A stretch of 64,000 nucleotides of DNA from Chaetoderma sp. LZ-2023a (GCA_034401795.1 CM067372.1:15649424-15713423), one strand, 5' to 3'. Shown: positions 30,733 through 44,690, counted from the stretch's first letter. The notes: a model not told the origin generated them from the letters alone. Translations and numbers: made by a program.

Positions 30733-33700
30733 AGAACATGTGAAGATCAATGAAGAATCCTAAACCATAGCACCTAGAATCATGCTTCTTATCAGAGCAT
30801 GTAACGATCAATGAAGAATTATAAACCATAGCGACAACAATCACGCTTCTTGTCACACCACACGAAGATCAATGAAGAATCATAAACCATAGAAGCAACA
30901 ATCACGCTTCTTATCATGTGAAGATCAATAAAGAATCATAAACTATAGAAGCAACAATCACGCTTCTTATCAGAACATGTGAAGATCAATAAAGAATCAT
31001 AAACCATAGAAGCAACAATCACGCTTCTTTTCAGAACATGTGAAGATCAATAAAGAATCATAAACTATAGAAGCAACAATCACGCTTCTTATCAGAACAT
31101 GTGAAGATCAATAAAGAATCATAAACCATAGAAGCAACAATCACACTTCTTATCAGAACATGTGAAGATCAATAAAGAATCATAAACCATAGAAGCGACA
31201 ATCACGCTTCTTATCAGAACATGTGAAGATCAATAAAGAATCATAAACCATGGAACCAACAATCACGCTTCTTATCAGAACATGTGAAGATCAATAAAGA
31301 ATCATAAACTATAGAAGCAACAATCACGCTTCTTATCAGAACATGTGAAGATCAATAAAGAATCATAAACCATAGAAGCAACAATCACGCTTCTTATCAG
31401 AACATGTGAAGATCAATAAAGAATCATAAACTATAGAAGCGACAATCACGCTTCTTATCAGAACATGTGAAGATCATTAAAGAATCATAAACTATAGAAG
31501 CGACAATTACGCTTCTTATCAGAACATGTGAAGATCAATAAAGAATCATAAACTATAGAAGCGACAATCACGCTTCTTATCAGAACATGTGAAGATCAAT
31601 AAAGAATCATAAACCATAGAAGCAACAATTACGCTTCTTATCAGAACATGTGAAGATCAATAAAGAATCATAAACCATAGAAGTGACAATCACGCTTCTT
31701 ATCATGTGAAGATCAATAAAGAATCATAAACCATAGAAGCAACAATCATGCTTCTTGTCAGAACATGTGAAGATCAATAAAGAATCATAAACTATAGAAG
31801 CAACAATCACGCTTCTTATCAGAACATGTGAAGATCAATAAAGAATCATAAACCATAGAAGCAACAATCACGCTTCTTATCAGAACATGTGAAGATCAAT
31901 AAAGAATCATAAACCATAGAAGCGACAATCACGCTTCTTATCAGAACATGTGAAGATCAATAAAGAATCATAAACCATGGAACCAACAATCACGCTTCTT
32001 ATCAGAACATGTGAAGATCAATGAAGAATCACAAACTATAGAAGCGACAATCACACTTCTTATCAGAACATGTGAAGATCATTAAAGAATCATAAACCAT
32101 AGAAACAACAATCACGCTTCTTATCAGAACATGTGAAGATCAATAAAGAATCATAAACCATAGAAGCAACAATCACGCTTCTTATCAGAACATGTGAAGA
32201 TCAATAAAGAATCATAAACTATAGAAGCGACAATCACGCTTCTTATCAGAACATGTGAAGATCAATAAAGAATCATAAACTATAGAAGCAACAATTACGC
32301 TTCTTATCAGAACATGTGAAGATCAATAAAGAATCATAAACTATAGAAGCGACAATCACGCTTCTTATCAGAACATGTGAAGATCAATAAAGAATCATAA
32401 ACCATAGAAGCAACAATTACGCTTCTTATCAGAACATGTGAAGATCAATAAAGAATCATAAACCATAGAAGCAACAATCACGCTTCTTATCAGAACATGT
32501 GAAGATCAATAAAGAATCATAAACCATAGAAGCAACAATCATGCTTCTTATCAGAACATGTGAAGATCAATAAAGAATCATAAACCATAGAAGCAACAAT
32601 CACGCTTCTTATCATGTGAAGATCAATGAAGACCCATAAACCATGGAACCAACAATCACGCTTCTTATCAGAACATGTGAAGATCAATAAAGAATCATAA
32701 ACCATAGAAGCAACAATCATGCTTCTTATCAGAACATGTGAAGATCAATAAAGAATCATAAACCATAGAAGCAACAATCATGCTTCTTATCAGAACATGT
32801 GAAGATCAATAAAGAATCATAAACCATAGAAGCAACAATCACGCTTCTTATCATGTGAAGATCAATGAAGACCCATAAACCATGGAACCAACAATCACGC
32901 TTCTTATCAGAACATGTGAAGATCAATAAAGAATCATAAACCATAGAAGCAACAATCACGCTTCTTATCATGTGAAGATCAATGAAGACCCATAAACCAT
33001 GGAACCAACAATCACGCTTCTTATCAGAACATGTGAAGATCAATAAAGAATCATAAACTATAGAAGCAACAATCACGCTTCTTATCAGAACATGTGAAGA
33101 TCAATAAAGAATCATAAACCATAGAAGCAACAATCACGCTTCTTTTCAGAACATGTGAAGATCAATAAAGAATCATAAACCATAGAAGCAACAATCATGC
33201 TTCTTGTCAGAACATGTGAAGATCAATAAAGAATCATAAACCATAGAAGCGACAATCACGCTTCTTAGCAGAACATGTGAAGATCAATAAAGAATCATAA
33301 ACCATAGAAGCAAAAATCATGCTTCTTATCAGAACATGTGAAGATCAATAAAGAATCATAAACTATAGAAGCGACAATCACGCTTCTTATCAGAACATGT
33401 GAAGATCAATAAAGAATCATAAACCATAGAAGCAACAATCATGCTTCTTATCAGAACATGTGAAGATCAATAAAGAATCATAAACCATAGAAGCAACAAT
33501 CACGCTTCTTATCAGAACATGTGAAGATCAATAAAGAATCATAAACCATAGAAGCGACAATCACGCTTCTTATCAGAACATGTGAAGATCAATAAAGAAT
33601 CATAAACCATGGAACCAACAATCACGCTTCTTATCAGAACATGTGAAGATCAATAAAGAATCATAAACTATAGAAGCAACAATCACGCTTCTTATCAGAA

Positions 33701-36700
33701 CATGTGAAGATCAATAAAGAATCATAAACCATAGAAGCAACAATCACGCTTCTTATCAGAACATGTGAAGATCAATAAAGAATCATAAACCATAGAAGCG
33801 ACAATCACGCTTCTTATCAGAACATGTGAAGATCAATAAAGAATCATAAACTATAGAAGCGACAATCACGCTTCTTATCAGAACATGTGAAGATCAATAA
33901 AGAATCATAAACCATAGAAGCAACAATTACGCTTCTTATCAGAACATGTGAAGATCAATAAAGAATCATAAACCATAGAAGTGACAATCACGCTTCTTAT
34001 CATGTGAAGATCAATAAAGAATCATAAACCATAGAAGCAACAATCATGCTTCTTGTCAGAACATGTGAAGATCAATAAAGAATCATAAACTATAGAAGCA
34101 ACAATCACGCTTCTTATCAGAACATGTGAAGATCAATAAAGAATCATAAACCATAGAAGCAACAATCACGCTTCTTATCAGAACATGTGAAGATCAATAA
34201 AGAATCATAAACCATAGAAGCGACAATCACGCTTCTTATCAGAACATGTGAAGATCAATAAAGAATCATAAACCATGGAACCAACAATCACGCTTCTTAT
34301 CAGAACATGTGAAGATCAATGAAGAATCACAAACTATAGAAGCGACAATCACACTTCTTATCAGAACATGTGAAGATCATTAAAGAATCATAAACCATAG
34401 AAACAACAATCACGCTTCTTATCAGAACATGTGAAGATCAATAAAGAATCATAAACCATAGAAACAACAATCACGCTTCTTATCAGAACATGTGAAGATC
34501 AATAAAGAATCATAAACTATAGAAGCAACAATTACGCTTCTTATCAGAACATGTGAAGATCAATAAAGAATCATAAACTATAGAAGCGACAATCACGCTT
34601 CTTATCAGAACATGTGAAGATCAATAAAGAATCATAAACCATAGAAGCAACAATTACGCTTCTTATCAGAACATGTGAAGATCAATAAAGAATCATAAAC
34701 CATAGAAGCAACAATCACGCTTCTTATCAGAACATGTGAAGATCAATAAAGAATCATAAACCATAGAAGCAACAATCATGCTTCTTATCAGAACATGTGA
34801 AGATCAATAAAGAATCATAAACCATAGAAGCAACAATCACGCTTCTTATCATGTGAAGATCAATGAAGACCCATAAACCATGGAACCAACAATCACGCTT
34901 CTTATCAGAACATGTGAAGATCAATAAAGAATCATAAACCATAGAAGCAACAATCATGCTTCTTATCAGAACATGTGAAGATCAATAAAGAATCATAAAC
35001 CATAGAAGCAACAATCATGCTTCTTATCAGAACATGTGAAGATCAATAAAGAATCATAAACCATAGAAGCAACAATCACGCTTCTTATCATGTGAAGATC
35101 AATGAAGACCCATAAACCATGGAACCAACAATCACGCTTCTTATCAGAACATGTGAAGATCAATAAAGAATCATAAACCATAGAAGCAACAATCACGCTT
35201 CTTATCATGTGAAGATCAATGAAGACCCATAAACCATGGAACCAACAATCACGCTTCTTATCAGAACATGTGAAGATCAATAAAGAATCATAAACTATAG
35301 AAGCAACAATCACGCTTCTTATCAGAACATGTGAAGATCAATAAAGAATCATAAACCATAGAAGCAACAATCACGCTTCTTTTCAGAACATGTGAAGATC
35401 AATAAAGAATCATAAACCATAGAAGCAACAATCATGCTTCTTGTCAGAACATGTGAAGATCAATAAAGAATCATAAACCATAGAAGCGACAATCACGCTT
35501 CTTAGCAGAACATGTGAAGATCAATAAAGAATCATAAACCATAGAAGCAACAATCATGCTTCTTATCAGAACATGTGAAGATCAATAAAGAATCATAAAC
35601 TATAGAAGCGACAATCACGCTTCTTATCAGAACATGTGAAGATCAATAAAGAATCATAAACCATAGAAGCAACAATCATGCTTCTTATCAGAACATGTGA
35701 AGATCAATAAAGAATCATAAACCATAGAAGCAACAATCACGCTTCTTATCAGAACATGTGAAGATCAATAAAGAATCATAAACCATAGAAGCGACAATCA
35801 CGCTTCTTATCAGAACATGTGAAGATCAATAAAGAATCATAAACTATAGAAGCAACAATCATGCTTCTTGTCAGAACATGTGAAGATCAATAAAGAATCA
35901 TAAACCATAGAAGCGACAATCACGCTTCTTATCAGAACATGTGAAGATCAATAAAGAATCATAAACTATAGAAGCAACAATCACGCTTCTTATCAGAACA
36001 TGTGAAGATCAATAAAGAATCATAAACCATAGAAGCAACAATCACGCTTCTTATCAGAACATGTGAAGATCAATAAAGAATCATAAACTATAGAAGCGAC
36101 AATCACGCTTCTTATCAGAACATGTGAAGATCAATAAAGAATCATAAACTATAGAAGCGACAATTACGCTTCTTATCAGAACATGTGAAGATCAATAAAG
36201 AATCATAAACCATAGAAGCAACAATCACGCTTCTTATCAGAACATGTGAAGATCAATAAAGAATCATAAACCGTAGAAGCAACAATCATGCTTCTTATCA
36301 GAACATGTGAAGATCAATAAAGAATCATAAACCATAGAAGCAACAATCACGCTTCTTATCATGTGAAGATCAATGAAGACCCATAAACCATGGAACCAAC
36401 AATCACGCTTCTTATCAGAACATGTGAAGATCAATAAAGAATCATAAACCATAGAAGCAACAATCACGCTTCTTATCATGTGAAGATCAATGAAGACCCA
36501 TAAACCATGGAACCAACAATCACGCTTCTTATCAGAACATGTGAAGATCAATAAAGAATCATAAACCATAGAAGCAACAATCACGCTTCTTATCAAAACA
36601 TGTGAAGATCAATAAAGAATCATAAACCATAGAAGCAACAATCACGCTTCTTTTCAGAACATGTGAAGATCAATAAAGAATCATAAACCATAGAAGAAAC

Positions 36701-38784
36701 AATCATGCTTCTTGTCAGAACATGTGAAGATCAATAAAGAATCATAAACCATAGAAGCGACAATCATGCTTCTTATCAGAACATGTGAAGATCAATAAAG
36801 AATCATAAACCATAGAAGCAACAATCATGCTTCTTATCAGAACATGTGAAGATCAATAAAGAATCATAAACCATAGAAGCAACAATCACGCTTCTTATCA
36901 TGTGAAGATCAATGAAGACCCATAAACCATGGAACCAACAATCACGCTTCTTATCAGAACATGTGAAGATCAATAAAGAATCATAAACCATAGAAGCAAC
37001 AATCATGCTTCTTATCAGAACATGTGAAGATCAATAAAGAATCATAAACCATAGAAGCAACAATCATGCTTCTTATCAGAACATGTGAAGATCAATAAAG
37101 AATCATAAACCATAGAAGCAACAATCACGCTTCTTATCATGTGAAGATCAATGAAGAGCCATAAACCATGGAACCAACAATCACGCTTCTTATCAGAACA
37201 TGTGAAGATCAATAAAGAATCATAAACCATAGAAGCAACAATCACGCTTCTTATCATGTGAAGATCAATGAAGACCCATAAACCATGGAACCAACAATCA
37301 CGCTTCTTATCAGAACATGTGAAGATCAATAAAGAATCATAAACTATAGAAGCAACAATCACGCTTCTTATCAGAACATGTGAAGATCAATAAAGAATCA
37401 TAAACCATAGAAGCAACAATCACGCTTCTTTTCAGAACATGTGAAGATCAATAAAGAATCATAAACCATAGAAGCAACAATCATGCTTCTTGTCAGAACA
37501 TGTGAAGATCAATAAAGAATCATAAACCATAGAAGCGACAATCACGCTTCTTATCAGAACATGTGAAGATCAATAAAGAATCATAAACCATAGAAGCAAC
37601 AATCATGCTTCTTATCAGAACATGTGAAGATCAATAAAGAATCATAAACTATAGAAGCGACAATCACGCTTCTTATCAGAACATGTGAAGATCAATAAAG
37701 AATCATAAACCATAGAAGCAACAATCATGCTTCTTATCAGAACATGTGAAGATCAATAAAGAATCATAAACCATAGAAGCAACAATCACGCTTCTTATCA
37801 TGTGAAGATCAATGAAGACCCATAAACCATGGAACCAACAATCACGCATCTTATCAGAACATGTGAAGATCAATAAAGAATCATAAACCATAGAAGCAAC
37901 AATCACGCTTCTTATCATGTGAAGATCAATGAAGACCCATAAACCATGGAACCAACAATCACGCTTCTTATCAGAACATGTGAAGATCAATAAAGAATCA
38001 TAAACCATAGAAGCAACAATCACGCTTCTTATCAGAACATGTGAAGATCAATAAAGAATCATAAACTATAGAAGCAACAATCACGCTTCTTATCAGAACA
38101 TGTGAAGATCAATAAAGAATCATAAACCATAGAAGCAGCAATCACGCTTCTTTTCAGAACATGTGAAGATCAATAAAGAATCATAAACTATAGAAGCATC
38201 AATCACGCTTCTTATCAGAACATGTGAATATCAATAAAGACTCATAAACCATAGAAGCGACAATCACGCTTCTCATCATGTGAAGATCAATAAAGAATCA
38301 TAAACCATAGAAGCAACAATCATGCTTCTTATCAGAACATGTGAAGATCAATAAAGAATCATAAACCATGGAACCAACAATCACGCTTCTTATCAGAACA
38401 TGTGAAGATCAATAAAGAATCATAAACCATAGAAGCAACAATCACGCTTCTTATCATGTGAAGATCAATGAAGAACTATAAACCATGGAACCAACAATCA
38501 CGCTTCTTATCAGAACATGTGAAGATCAATAAAGAATCATAAACCATAGAAGCAACAATCACGCTTCTTATCATGTGAAGATCAATGAAGAACTATAAAC
38601 CATGGAACCAACAATCACGCTTCTTATCAGAACATGTGAAGATCAATAAAGAATCATAAACCATAGAAGCAACAATCACGCTTCTTATCATGTGAAGATC
38701 AATGAAGAACTATAAACAATAGAAGCAACAATCATGCATCTTATCAGAACATGTGAAGATCAATGAAGAACCATAAACCATAGA
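30733..38784. repeat. 61-bp intronic satellite, about 130 copies, with higher-order structure
   Basis: The unit runs GAACATGTGAAGATCAATAA, AGAATCATAAACCATAGAAG, CAACAATCACGCTTCTTATCA. Most copies are 61 bases, and a 56-base variant lacks AGAAC before ATGTG. Variant units (CATGGAACCAAC, GACCCATAAACC, AATCATGC, TTGTCAG) recur in the same order at offsets of 2237 and 2049 bases (for example 32517, 34754 and 36803), showing tandem duplication of multi-unit blocks. The first copies (30733-30960) and last copies are the most diverged. Short minus-strand open frames through it are repeat artefacts. It lies in the intron between host exons 45761-45827 and 29505-29741. Confidence 0.97.
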
Positions 38785-38964
38785 ATCGTTTTCTACAAGA
38801 ATTCTTAATACTTACCAGATGTACTATTATGATAATGTCTATTACCTAGTCTAGCTCAAAATAAACAATTAAAAACTCCACTCTCCTGGTCCTGCCCATA
38901 CTGTGTCCGGGAATTACCATAGCCGCAGGTACCGAGTCAATTCCCAATCACAGTCAGATTCGTC
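38785..38964. repeat. DIRS D left inverted terminal repeat
   Basis: It runs from TTCTACAAGAATTCTTAATA to ACAGTCAGATTCGTC and is complementary to 44961-45133, with AATACTTACCAGATGTACT as the conserved arm. Confidence 0.92.
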
Positions 38965-39034
38965 TTATGTTTGCCCTGACAAACAGCGAAAGCAGCTCAG
39001 CGTCACCTCAGCGGGGTGGCCGAGGCAGGGCCAT

Positions 39035-39133
39035 AGTACATCTGGTAAGTATTAAGAATTCTCATAGAAACAAAAGCGGATACTTTTTTTATTCTACTTC
39101 GAATAATACTTACCAGATGTACTATTATGATAA
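39035..39133. repeat. DIRS D internal complementary region (ICR)
   Basis: AGTACATCTGGTAAGTATTA plus AGAATTCT complements the left end. TTCTACTTCGAATAATACTT plus ACCAGATGTACT complements the right end, matching TTCGAAGTAGAA of element A even better than TTCAAAGTAGAA of D itself. Confidence 0.9.
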
Positions 39134-39728
39134 ACTCCGGATTTCGACAGCCAAGAAATACTGGTGGGAGGAGGTGAGGCTCGAACCAGCACTCATCTAC
39201 CATCCGACAGAGAAGGTTGTTAAGAGACTAGAACCCTGGCATACGCTTGGGTTCCGCTATCTGACTCATAGTGCTAAACTTCCATGGTCTAGACCGCACT
39301 CCCCCCTCATTTGTCTGCACAAATTCCAGAGGGCTGTCAAAATGGGGAGTAACACTCACCAGACCCGTGTTAGCCCCAAGTCTCAGCTAAGGCAGTCCAG
39401 TAGAGTGCAAAGAGCTACTACAACTTCTAATTTTGAAAAAACACTATCAGTATATCGAATAGACTTTCAAATTGGAATGAGTCTAATGTCTGTTGAAAGA
39501 ATAAGATACTCTTGGCCAGACTATTTACTTATTCAGTCTGGTAAATCGACTGTAAGTAAACTAATATTAGTCACTTAATTAATGTAAACACTCACCATTT
39601 TGAGTGCTTGGTCTTTTCTTGTTCATCACAGGAGCTCGGCCCAATCCACGGTCATCCTCTGCATAGCCATTGTTCAGTGCATGTGGAAGAACCTTGTGAT
39701 ATGTGCGAAATAGTGGTCGGATGTGGCT
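39134..39728. other. DIRS D 3' non-coding region
   Basis: The only open frame here is a plus-strand one that begins inside the terminal repeat. It runs antisense to the element and encodes nothing recognisable. I read the stretch as untranslated 3' sequence. Confidence 0.5.
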
Positions 39729-40760
39729 TTAGTTAAAATTCGATAAATTGGCAATGGCTACTGGATTAAGTGCGCTTGAGATATCGCGAAGGTAGAAATT
39801 AGTGAATGATGATTCGGCATGCCATTGTGCTACAGACATCACCTCTTCTAATGAGACACCCGTATAAAGGGCCGATGCTGCTGCTAGTGCTCGGACCTGG
39901 TGGGCGTTCGCACGATCAATCTGTTTTCCCGTAGCGATTTTATGCGACATCTGAATAGCATCGACTATCCAATGAGAAATAGTATCTTTCGAGGCGCGCA
40001 AATGAGGAGCTTTGAGACATAACCACAGAGATTTCGGGTCATCTCTCCACTCCTCAGTACGTTACTTATACATTTTCAGACATCTGACAGGACACCAAGC
40101 AGAAGAGTTTGGGTCATGTCTAAATAAACTTGGCAAATTGATCGGCTGTCCTGGATATTTAAGTGACTGATTCTTTGCCAGGAAACAAAGACGTGGAAGT
40201 AGTCTTAAACCCTCACCCGTGACGACAAAACGGTCTTGTTCGGTAGAAAGCGCATGTATTTCGCTTCTTCTCGCCGACGCTGCTGCAACCAACAAAACTG
40301 ACTTAACAGTTAACAGTTTAATATCTATAGATCTAATTGGTTCAAAGGGAGCATGCCCTAAAACCTGTAGAACAAGAGATAGATTCCATGCTGGGATAGG
40401 AACTGGCTATCTAGGTTGTAAATTGCTCATTCCTTTAATAACTTCATTTAAAGTGTCATTCTCCACTCCTTCAATGGCCAGACTGCGAACAACTGAAGCT
40501 AATGCAGACTTATATGTTGCTAGGGTTGAAGGTACAAGTTTGTCAACTTCATATAAATGACAGATAAAATCTGCTACGTGTTGAACAGATGCAGCAAAGG
40601 GATCAATATCTCTTCCCTTACACCACTCTGCAAATTTGTTGATTCTATAATTATATGTTCTTGTGGTTGACCCTCTTCTGGCTGAAGCGGCAAACTTCGC
40701 TGCTTGCTCAGAAAAGCCACCCTTAATTGCACGCTGCTTGATAACATCCATGCAGTCAAT
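39729..40760 (-). pseudogene. DIRS D tyrosine recombinase, frameshifted
   Basis: Three open pieces give a whole recombinase. The core-binding part is at 40407-40751 (EQAAKFAASARRGST, YRINKFAEWCKG). The first catalytic arginine is at 40062-40295 (SARRSEIHALSTEQD). The C-terminal part is at 39729-40001 (HQVRALAAASALYTG for HxxR, VAQWHAESSFTNFYLRD for W/H and the tyrosine). All catalytic residues are visible, but breaks near 40030 and 40410 split the frame. It shares about half of its residues with family 2 by eye. Function in relatives is integration of the circular DNA. Confidence 0.88.
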
Positions 40761-41558
40761 TTGAACATTTCCGGTCTGTCACGGAGATACAGACCCTTGT
40801 TCTGAGAGATTAGATCTCTTCTGTCTGGAAGAGGGATTGGATTGCAGACCAGAAGGTCCAGCAGATCCATAAACCATGATCGGCCCGGCCAATGAGGGGC
40901 AATCATAAGTACACACCCTCGCTTACCTTTGCCAGAATATTTGGGATGAGAATCGTTGGAGGATACGTATATGCGTACATTCCCTTCCAACTTATCGCCA
41001 GTGCGTCTACTGCTAAGGCTAGCGGGTCCGGGATCAGTGACATGTATATGACCATCTTTGCATTTTGTTTCATTGCAAATAGATTGGCATGCCCCAATGT
41101 TTGAATAGAACCTCCGCTACCGATTGGTTGAGCTGCCATTCTGTCGGACGACAAACCGTCCTTCGACTGAGAGCATCTTCTAAGATGTTCAATCTTCCTG
41201 GAATGTGTGCTGCCCGAAGAATAATATTCCTCTCTTGGCACCACAGCAGAAGGTTCCAAATCACCATACACAACTCTGGTGATCTTGTCCCACCCTGGTG
41301 GTTCAAATAAGATACCACTGTTGAGTTGTCTGTCCTGACTAGGACAATCTTGTCTCGGATTAAGCCCTCAAATTAATCTAATAATTCGAGAACATTGATA
41401 TGTTTCTGCGCGTTGGTCCGATCCCATTCCCCCGACACTGACTGATCGTCCAATACCACTCCCCAACCCGTCGTCGACGCATCTGTGAAGATGGACATCT
41501 GCGGTTGAGGAGGTTGTAGAGGAACACCTCGCAGGAGATTCTGTCTCATAACCACCAC
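40574..41558 (-). pseudogene. DIRS D RNase H and methyltransferase-like segment, broken
   Basis: RNase H begins with MSIFTDASTTGWGVVLDD near 41490, continues INVLELLD to a stop at about 41373, and resumes in another frame at 41070-41318 (VSYLNHQGGTRSPEL, AAHIPGRLNILEDALSRR). The following segment (NLFAMKQNAKM, DPLALAVDALAISWKG, AYTYPPTILIP, CVLMIAPHWPGRSWF) corresponds to the region that holds a Dam-like methyltransferase in some DIRS elements. Frames change near 41370, 41080 and 40930. Confidence 0.8.
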
Positions 41559-42626
41559 TGAAGGTGGAATATCAATGGTTCTTTTACTGGAATTCTCAGA
41601 GATAACGGATCCGTTTTCCGAGACCAGAATGACATTAGATACATCTGAATTGGCCTGCGCCTGAGTGCCGCATAAGGAACCACTTTCTCTAGAGATACTA
41701 GTAAACCCAGTATTCTGAGAAATTGGCGCGCCGTCAGAAAGGCTCCTAGAGAAACTGACTCCAGTACCGCAATCAAACTCTTGACTCTGCTCTCCGCCGG
41801 AAAAGCTACACCGTCCCTGAGATTGAACAAAATTCCCAGATAAACAAACTGCTGGGATGGAGTCAATTCTGATTTCTCTAGATTAACAATCCATCCTAGC
41901 TCCTTTAGTAAGGCTAGGACTACCTGAAGATTGTTGCACAGAGTGACTGGATTCCCCGCCTTCAGCAGCCAGTCGTCTATGTAAGTGTGAACAGCTATGT
42001 TTCTCCTGCGAAGATAAGAAGTCATGGCGAGAACCACTTTGGTGAAGAGCCTCGGAGCTGTGGTCAGACCGAACGGAAGCACATTAAATTCCCAGACATT
42101 GTCTTGAAATGCAAAGCGAAGGTATTTCTGAAAAGGAATTGACATTGAAATATGAAAATATGCATCCTTCAGATCTATCGATACTTTCCACATGCCTTTT
42201 CTCAGCCCCATCATCACCGCTGCTACAGTCTCCATCTGAAACTTTGGAGAAAGAATAAATTTGTTCAACGGTTTGAGATTGAGAATTGGTCTCCAACCTC
42301 CGGTACGTTTCGGAATGAGGCACATCATCGAATAGAAGCCTAGGGAGGACTGATTGCAGACTAGATGAATCGCGTTCTTCTGCTGAAGATCTTTGATTTC
42401 TGAGCAAATGGCATCTAGACGACCGGATTCCCTTGGAACGGGAGTCCAAACTGGAGTCGATGTTAACGGAACTAACGATTGACGGATGAGCCAGTCCGGT
42501 TCGTAGCCATTTCTTAACCACTGACAGACTAAACAATCTTGCACGACCTGTTCCCACTGGTTTGAGAACAGCTGAAGTCGCCTCTGACGGTAGGAATCTA
42601 CACAAAGCTGGCGGTCGATATTGCAT
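41546..42626 (-). pseudogene. DIRS D reverse transcriptase, domain intact
   Basis: A 332-codon frame (41546-42544) carries an uninterrupted RT. It shows GGWRPILNLKPLNKF, motif A VSIDLKDAYFHISM, motif B LPFGLTTAPRLFTKVV, motif C HTYIDDWLLKAG, and the thumb ELTPSQQFVYLGILFNL through RRRPIQMYLM. Catalytic aspartates are all present. The frame ends just before RNase H, so the polyprotein is broken, although the RT alone looks undamaged. The upstream part overlaps the gag C-terminus. Confidence 0.88.
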
Positions 42627-42709
42627 GATAAGACGCTAATTCACTTTGGTGAAGATTCTCGACTCCCTTCATTCCTAACGTCACCGGAACGGATCCCGCC
42701 GGAAACCCA

Positions 42710-44690
42710 TCAGGACCGTCCTCCACGGCCGCCCCGCAGTTTCTTGGAATATGATGGTCCGGGACCGCTGCCACAGCTATCCTTACGATAACCGCTGCGA
42801 CCCGAACCACCATCCTTCCTGTCCTCCTCATACGGCCTCTTATTAGAGGGCTTGTATGAGGATGAACGGCCAGGTCCCTGTGATCTGGATGCCCGATGGG
42901 CATCATGGCCAGACGGACGGAAGGGCGATCTCTGGCGCTGCCTCTGTTGCTCTTGCCGATGCTGCTTATAGGACTGCTGCGGCTGAGTCCTCTTCGTCGA
43001 CTTCCACGACTTGCCGACTACTCCCTGCTCTGCGACCATTGACGCGACCTTGGATAAGGCTTGTCGTGCCGAGCCGCCGAACAAGCCTGGACCAATGAAA
43101 GGCGCAGAAGATAACGCAGCCCTCATCTCAGGTCCTGGTTCTACACAATCGAGAACCATTCTCCTCCGCTCCGCCAATGATCTGGTGATCACCCTGGCCA
43201 GGCAATCTTGGGACAAGCGCATGGTGTCCCGGACAACCTCGGGAGCAGCCTCGGCACTTCCCCCACCTTCCGCCATGCAGGTCAGCATTCCCTCCAGGAC
43301 GGTACAACCGTGCAAGAGTGCAGCCATAGCTGCCCTCGCCGCATCCTCAATGAGTGTTAACTGATTAAAAGGATCCTTATTGACCTGGGAAACTAAGGGA
43401 CGAGAACGACCCTTCGATTTACCAGTCAACGGCCTATTCAATGCCTCTCTCTCCCCGATGGAAAGCCATGGAACCCAGGCATATTGATGATAGGCCTACT
43501 CTGGAAAGCGTACCCTACTCCTTATCCCCTTTGGGGCCTTGGGCAATGAATAGTCTGGTTGAACTAGACGATACGCTGCAACTTCCAACATGTCAGAAGT
43601 CTGCGTGTCCAAGGGGAGCGTCGGCATGGCCGAAGAGCCACTTGACAGAGCGCTAGCCGCTCGCTCTGACATCCGCTCCATCGCCGGATCGCGCTGAGAT
43701 CCTTGATCTGATGCCAACCCGAGACGCTCGGACATCGAGCCAAGGACCTGCACCCATTCAGCTTCGGTGCAGAATGAGGATTTGTCCATCAATGGACTAG
43801 CATTCTCATCTTCCTTCTCACCCTTAGATGAGAAGGCCACCGACGACCCATGCTGAGAACCATGGACTCACTCCTTCCAACATGAAGTGAGTCCATAGCC
43901 TGACTACTTGCGGCACCAATATCCAGCGAATTGCTGGACACGGATTCACCGCAGTCCATCGACTCCAGTGCGGGAGCCGGGACTACAGCCGCTTTTACCC
44001 CGGCAGACCATGGAACTCTGAGAGGAGCTGCACCTACCACCGCCGGAATGCCGACAGGAACCGAAAAACACGACTCCATTGACAAGGTGGGTTGAGCGAA
44101 GTCCAGGTGAAATATGCCCGACGGAATGTCGACATCACCACCCGGCTGGCAGACCCGTACAAAACCCGAGGGAGACCCTTGGGACATACTCGGTTCTATC
44201 CATACTGAAAGATCTGGCATGCCGGAATCTTCCATAAGCAGGAGATCTTCCTCCTCCGCCGTCGGCTCTTGAGCCAAGACCGGAGGAAGGACAGGTGCTT
44301 GTTCCTCCACAGAACTGGCCGGACCACCGATAGGTTGCCCTGCACCAGCCTGCATCGCCGGGACCGTGGACAGGAAGGACTCAAACATTGCCTTGAACTG
44401 GGCCACCCATACACCCAATCATGAGTCCATATGCTCGTTCAGACGTGCTTCAAGACCTTTTAATGACGCCTGATCCAGCTTCCTCGCGATCCTCTCCAAA
44501 CGCGCACGTCGATCACGATCGAAGTCCGCCACCAACTCTGACGACCACTTCACACACACATCACAAGGACTTCCAACCTTGCACTTCACGCAAGCCACAC
44601 AGTGATGACCCGAGTACTTGCGCTTCATGAACTGATTACACTTCTGACACAGCGTGTCCTTGTTCTTGGCCGAGTCACAAGATAAATTAA
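42710..44690 (-). pseudogene. DIRS D gag (family 1), several frameshifts
   Basis: The N-terminal cysteine cluster (CQKCNQFMKRK, HHCVACVKCKVG, CDVCVKWSSE) is at 44419-44690. The acidic/Ser-rich first half (EEEDLLLMEDSG) is at 43789-44400, a middle part is at 43496-43840, and the C-terminal half at 42710-43441 ends in an Arg/Gly/Ser/Tyr-rich tail (GGRGGRS). The pieces are in different frames and are closely related to gag of element A. Gag forms the element's ribonucleoprotein particle. Confidence 0.82.

Noticed and set aside
32517-38023. Recurring minus-strand frames of 67-110 residues
   Set aside because: They are translations of the 61-bp satellite and are identical because the array has block duplications.
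30733-38784. Regularly spaced repeats resembling a CRISPR array
   Set aside because: The whole 61-base unit is repeated with no unique spacers, in an animal intron; it is a satellite.
38967-39578. A 203-residue plus-strand frame
   Set aside because: It covers the terminal repeat, ICR and 3' non-coding part of element D in antisense and has no recognisable content.
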